Assembly (NCBI GenBank): GCA_021804195.1
Contig: JAJZKJ010000086.1
Coordinates: 1-7,996, forward strand
Reading direction: 5' to 3'
From: Acidobacteriota bacterium
Lineage (GTDB): Bacteria > Planctomycetota > Phycisphaerae > WQYP01 > JAJZKJ01
DNA length: 7,996 nt
Part shown: positions 6,473-7,996 of the stretch, one piece after another
Position numbering within the stretch: position 1 is the first letter of the stretch
How the letters are laid out: every line of letters starts with the position of its first letter
Program-made: the position numbers and the translations under genes
The notes under the pieces: generated by a model
Seen by the model: only the letters and a program-made list of their open reading frames with translations
Database searches by the model: none
What the model was told of the DNA's origin: nothing

Positions 6473-7903
6473 ATGATTCCTTTTTTCACGGAGGCGACTG
6501 TTATCGCAAATTTTATACCGCTTCTTTTGATTGTCTCAAGCGTGTTGGCCCTGGTCTGGCTGGGCGTATTTTCGTCGCGCCCGCTGCTCTCCGCGCCGCA
6601 GCGCCGCAACCGGCTCACCATCTGGCATGTTCTGCTGGTTGTCTGGGCTTATTTGGCCGCTGAAATATTCGGGGCCATGCTGTTTTCCCCCGGCAATCTC
6701 CATTCGCCAAAAGCCTGGACGCATTGGGCGCCGCTCCTGCTCGACACGTTCGCCCGGGTCGTCGTCGTGATCGTCATTATATTGATTGCCCGCGCGAGGT
6801 TCGATGGCGGCTGGCGGGGGATGGGAATATCGCCGCGCCGTTTGCCGGGCGGTGTCCTGCGCGGCGCGGCGGCCTATCTGCTGCTGGCGCCGGTGCTCTA
6901 TCTCACGCTGGCGATTTTTTATCAGCTTAACCAACGGCTGGTTCATCATCCGCCGCCGGAACATCCATTGCTCAAGGCGATGCAGTCGCACCCGGCGGCG
7001 GGTCCGTTGCTGATGCTGATATTCATGGCCTGTGTGTCCGCTCCCATTTCCGAAGAGCTTTTTTTTCGTGGCCTGCTTCAATCTTATATCGCCGGCGCCG
7101 TAGCCCGCGGCCGTTGTCCCAAAACTCCGCCGGCATCGGTCACGGGCGCCGATTTTTTTTCGGGTGCACCGCGCCACATGGATGTTGTGGCTGAGAAGAT
7201 ACGTCACGAGCAACGCCACCTTCCGGGTGCTCCCGAAAAAATTCCCACGCCCCCGGCCCTCGCCGAAACCGGAAATTCCCCGTCACCCGCGACCTCGCCC
7301 GCCCCTGTCGCGAAGGGGAACATATCGCCGGCGGATCGCTGGGTGGCCATTTTGATTTCCGCAGCCGTGTTTTCCCTTGTTCATTACGCCGTAATGCCGG
7401 GAGATCAGGCCTGGTTGCCGGGATTATTTGTTCTCGGTGTCGGCCTGGGCTACATCTACGAACGGACCGGAAACATCTGGGCCGACATCACCATGCACTC
7501 GCTTTTTAATTTGCTTGCGGTTGTCATCGTTCTGGCCGGCCACGTGCGCGGCCCGGCGCCCACCGACGGGCACGGAGCCCGCCCGGAATTGCGGTTACAC
7601 GAACGTTATACATTCGTGCGTATCAAGTTGGTCACGGTATCAGCCAGATTCTCCAGCGCCACGAGAATCGCCTGTTTTTCCTCCCGCCTCTTGAGTTCCA
7701 CCTGTCCGCCGGAGAGGCTTTTTTCACCGATTACGATCCGCAAAGGTATGCCGATCAGGTCGGCGTCCTTGAATTTCACTCCGGGCCGCTGGTCGCGATC
7801 GTCCACCAGTACATCCACGCCGCGCTCCTGGAGTTCGATATGCAGCCGATCGGCGATGTCTTTGCTCCGGCCCTCATATTTGATCGGCGTGATAACCACA
7901 TGA
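6473..7903 (+). CDS. CPBP-family intramembrane metalloprotease (CAAX protease/bacteriocin-processing type)
   Basis: This multi-spanning membrane protein belongs to the CPBP (Abi, Rce1-like) family of intramembrane endopeptidases. The three metal/catalytic motifs are present, numbered from the ATG at 6473: EELFFR (Glu194, Glu195, Arg199), FSLVH (Phe300, His304) and HSLFN (His342, Asn346). Hydrophobic helices are seen near 11-33, 50-72, 87-107, 131-151, 178-192, 289-304, 315-327 and 343-356. The ATG at 6473 is chosen over the frame's earlier ATG at 6329 because hydrophobic sequence starts there and upstream codons are antisense to trpC; GGAG at 6457-6460 is rather far (12 bases). Two oddities: a hydrophilic, Pro-rich insert of about 80 residues (207-288) between motifs one and two, and about 100 C-terminal residues encoded antisense to proS, rich in Ser and Arg. 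The 476-residue length is long for the family (usually 200-350). Substrate is unknown. Confidence 0.85.
   Translation: MIPFFTEATVIANFIPLLLIVSSVLALVWLGVFSSRPLLSAPQRRNRLTIWHVLLVVWAYLAAEIFGAMLFSPGNLHSPKAWTHWAPLLLDTFARVVVVIVIILIARARFDGGWRGMGISPRRLPGGVLRGAAAYLLLAPVLYLTLAIFYQLNQRLVHHPPPEHPLLKAMQSHPAAGPLLMLIFMACVSAPISEELFFRGLLQSYIAGAVARGRCPKTPPASVTGADFFSGAPRHMDVVAEKIRHEQRHLPGAPEKIPTPPALAETGNSPSPATSPAPVAKGNISPADRWVAILISAAVFSLVHYAVMPGDQAWLPGLFVLGVGLGYIYERTGNIWADITMHSLFNLLAVVIVLAGHVRGPAPTDGHGARPELRLHERYTFVRIKLVTVSARFSSATRIACFSSRLLSSTCPPERLFSPITIRKGMPIRSASLNFTPGRWSRSSTSTSTPRSWSSICSRSAMSLLRPSYLIGVITT
6477..6482 (-). promoter_or_regulatory. Ribosome binding site supporting a CTG start of trpC
   Basis: On the minus strand AAGGAA is followed after 7 bases by CTG (6469-6467) and then AAT ATT CTC CGG, the codons of the family-typical NILR. 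It lies inside the first codons of the opposing CPBP gene. The internal ATG at 6400 has no comparable purine block: the bases before it read CGGCAAATCGGC. Confidence 0.5.
6512..6539 (-). promoter_or_regulatory. Near-consensus promoter for trpC inside the CPBP gene
   Basis: TTGAGA (6539-6534, 5 of 6) and TATAAA (6517-6512, 5 of 6) are separated by 16 bases on the minus strand. Transcription would start near 6505, giving a leader of about 35 bases before the CTG at 6469 and just enough room for AAGGAA. The element overlaps codons for the first transmembrane helix of the protease encoded on the plus strand. Confidence 0.5.
7598..7618. repeat. Imperfect palindrome over the proS stop codon
   Basis: CACGAA (7598-7603) and TTCGTG (7613-7618) form a 6-bp stem; the 9 bases between can add GT/AC pairs around a TAT core. 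The proS TAA (7608-7606) lies in the loop. There is no T-run on either side, so it is at best an end-protecting structure. It also lies inside the CPBP frame. Confidence 0.3.
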
Positions 7904-7996
7904 AAGGGAGCGATGCCCATCGGCCAGCGGATGCCGTCGGAGTCGGACCGCGTCTCCAGCGCCGCGACCATGATCCGCCCCGGTCCTATACCGTAA
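7606..7996 (-). CDS. proS: Prolyl-tRNA synthetase, C-terminal part, 5' end outside window
   Basis: This class II aminoacyl-tRNA synthetase charges tRNA-Pro in the cytoplasm. The visible 129 residues begin with class II motif 3 (YGIGPGRIMVAALE), followed by SDGIRWPMGIAPFHVVI, and then the HGTP anticodon-binding domain with RSKDIADRLHIELQERGVDV, DDRDQRPGVKFKDADLIGIP, VIGEKSL and the family-typical end QVELKRREEK followed by a short helix. This is the standard bacterial ProRS C-terminus. The frame is open through the window edge at 7996, so the ATG at 7971 is internal. The stop TAA lies at 7608-7606. The last 298 bases overlap, antisense, the 3' part of the CPBP frame. Confidence 0.95.
   Translation of the reverse strand, partial: YGIGPGRIMVAALETRSDSDGIRWPMGIAPFHVVITPIKYEGRSKDIADRLHIELQERGVDVLVDDRDQRPGVKFKDADLIGIPLRIVIGEKSLSGGQVELKRREEKQAILVALENLADTVTNLIRTNV

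Noticed and set aside
6466..6489. Micro-ORF GTG AAA AAA GGA ATC ATC CGC TGA on the minus strand overlapping the trpC start
   Set aside because: At seven codons it is tempting as a leader peptide, but it has no Trp codon, no visible RBS of its own and no attenuator structure after it. It is more likely incidental.
7561..7996. A further stop-free plus-strand frame opposite proS
   Set aside because: It has no start with an RBS and simply mirrors proS codons.
1..7996. A new defence, mobile or biosynthetic system across the window
   Set aside because: The genes are mostly known housekeeping or metabolic families in mixed orientations, with no integrase, transposase, toxin-antitoxin pair, direct-repeat array or clustered accessory genes. 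The CPBP protease alone does not indicate an immunity or bacteriocin locus.

Overview
This 8 kb window looks like ordinary, densely packed bacterial chromosome. It is GC-rich (roughly 60% by eye), its genes are oriented both ways, and most have clear Shine-Dalgarno sites. The protein set hints at Planctomycetota (Phycisphaerae-like): a GH133-type bacterial glycogen debranching enzyme, a LOG protein with the DTWRIFRIMAEFVEGF-type N-terminus and a long tail, and a DUF2959-like lipoprotein. That lineage call is an inference from protein style, not proof. I see no CRISPR array, insertion sequence, phage gene, tRNA or rRNA, and no gap above 300 bases without a gene.

Layout. Bases 1-1224 (+) hold the C-terminal catalytic part of a glycogen debranching enzyme, cut by the window edge. 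It is followed 27 bases later by a complete phosphomannomutase/phosphoglucomutase (1252-2628, +), so the two form a probable glycogen/hexose-phosphate operon. Converging on it are two minus-strand genes: a small DUF2959-like lipoprotein (2660-3316) and, upstream of that, a secreted BMP/PnrA-family substrate-binding protein (3476-4504). The latter is divergent from a LOG-family nucleotide phosphoribohydrolase (4628-5533, +). LOG converges on trpC (minus; 5654 to about 6469) across a 120-base spacer rich in palindromes. trpC is head to head with a CPBP (CAAX-type) membrane protease (6473-7903, +), which runs antisense into the 3' end of proS (7606-7996, minus, cut by the window edge).

How the genes work together. 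Debranching enzyme and phosphohexomutase fit one pathway: glycogen breakdown gives glucose and glucose-1-phosphate, which the mutase family converts to glucose-6-phosphate. The BMP protein and LOG share a divergent control region. Both families touch nucleosides or nucleotides, so a salvage link is possible but unproven. trpC stands alone without other trp genes, and proS is a housekeeping gene.

I did not find an obvious new multi-gene system. The most interesting spot is the trpC/CPBP junction. trpC homology runs 23 codons upstream of its first ATG with no in-frame ATG, GTG or TTG, and points to a CTG start with a well-placed ribosome binding site and a near-consensus promoter, both lying inside the first codons of the opposing protease gene. 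The second is the other end of the same protease gene: it carries a large hydrophilic insert between its active-site motifs and has about 100 C-terminal residues encoded antisense to proS.
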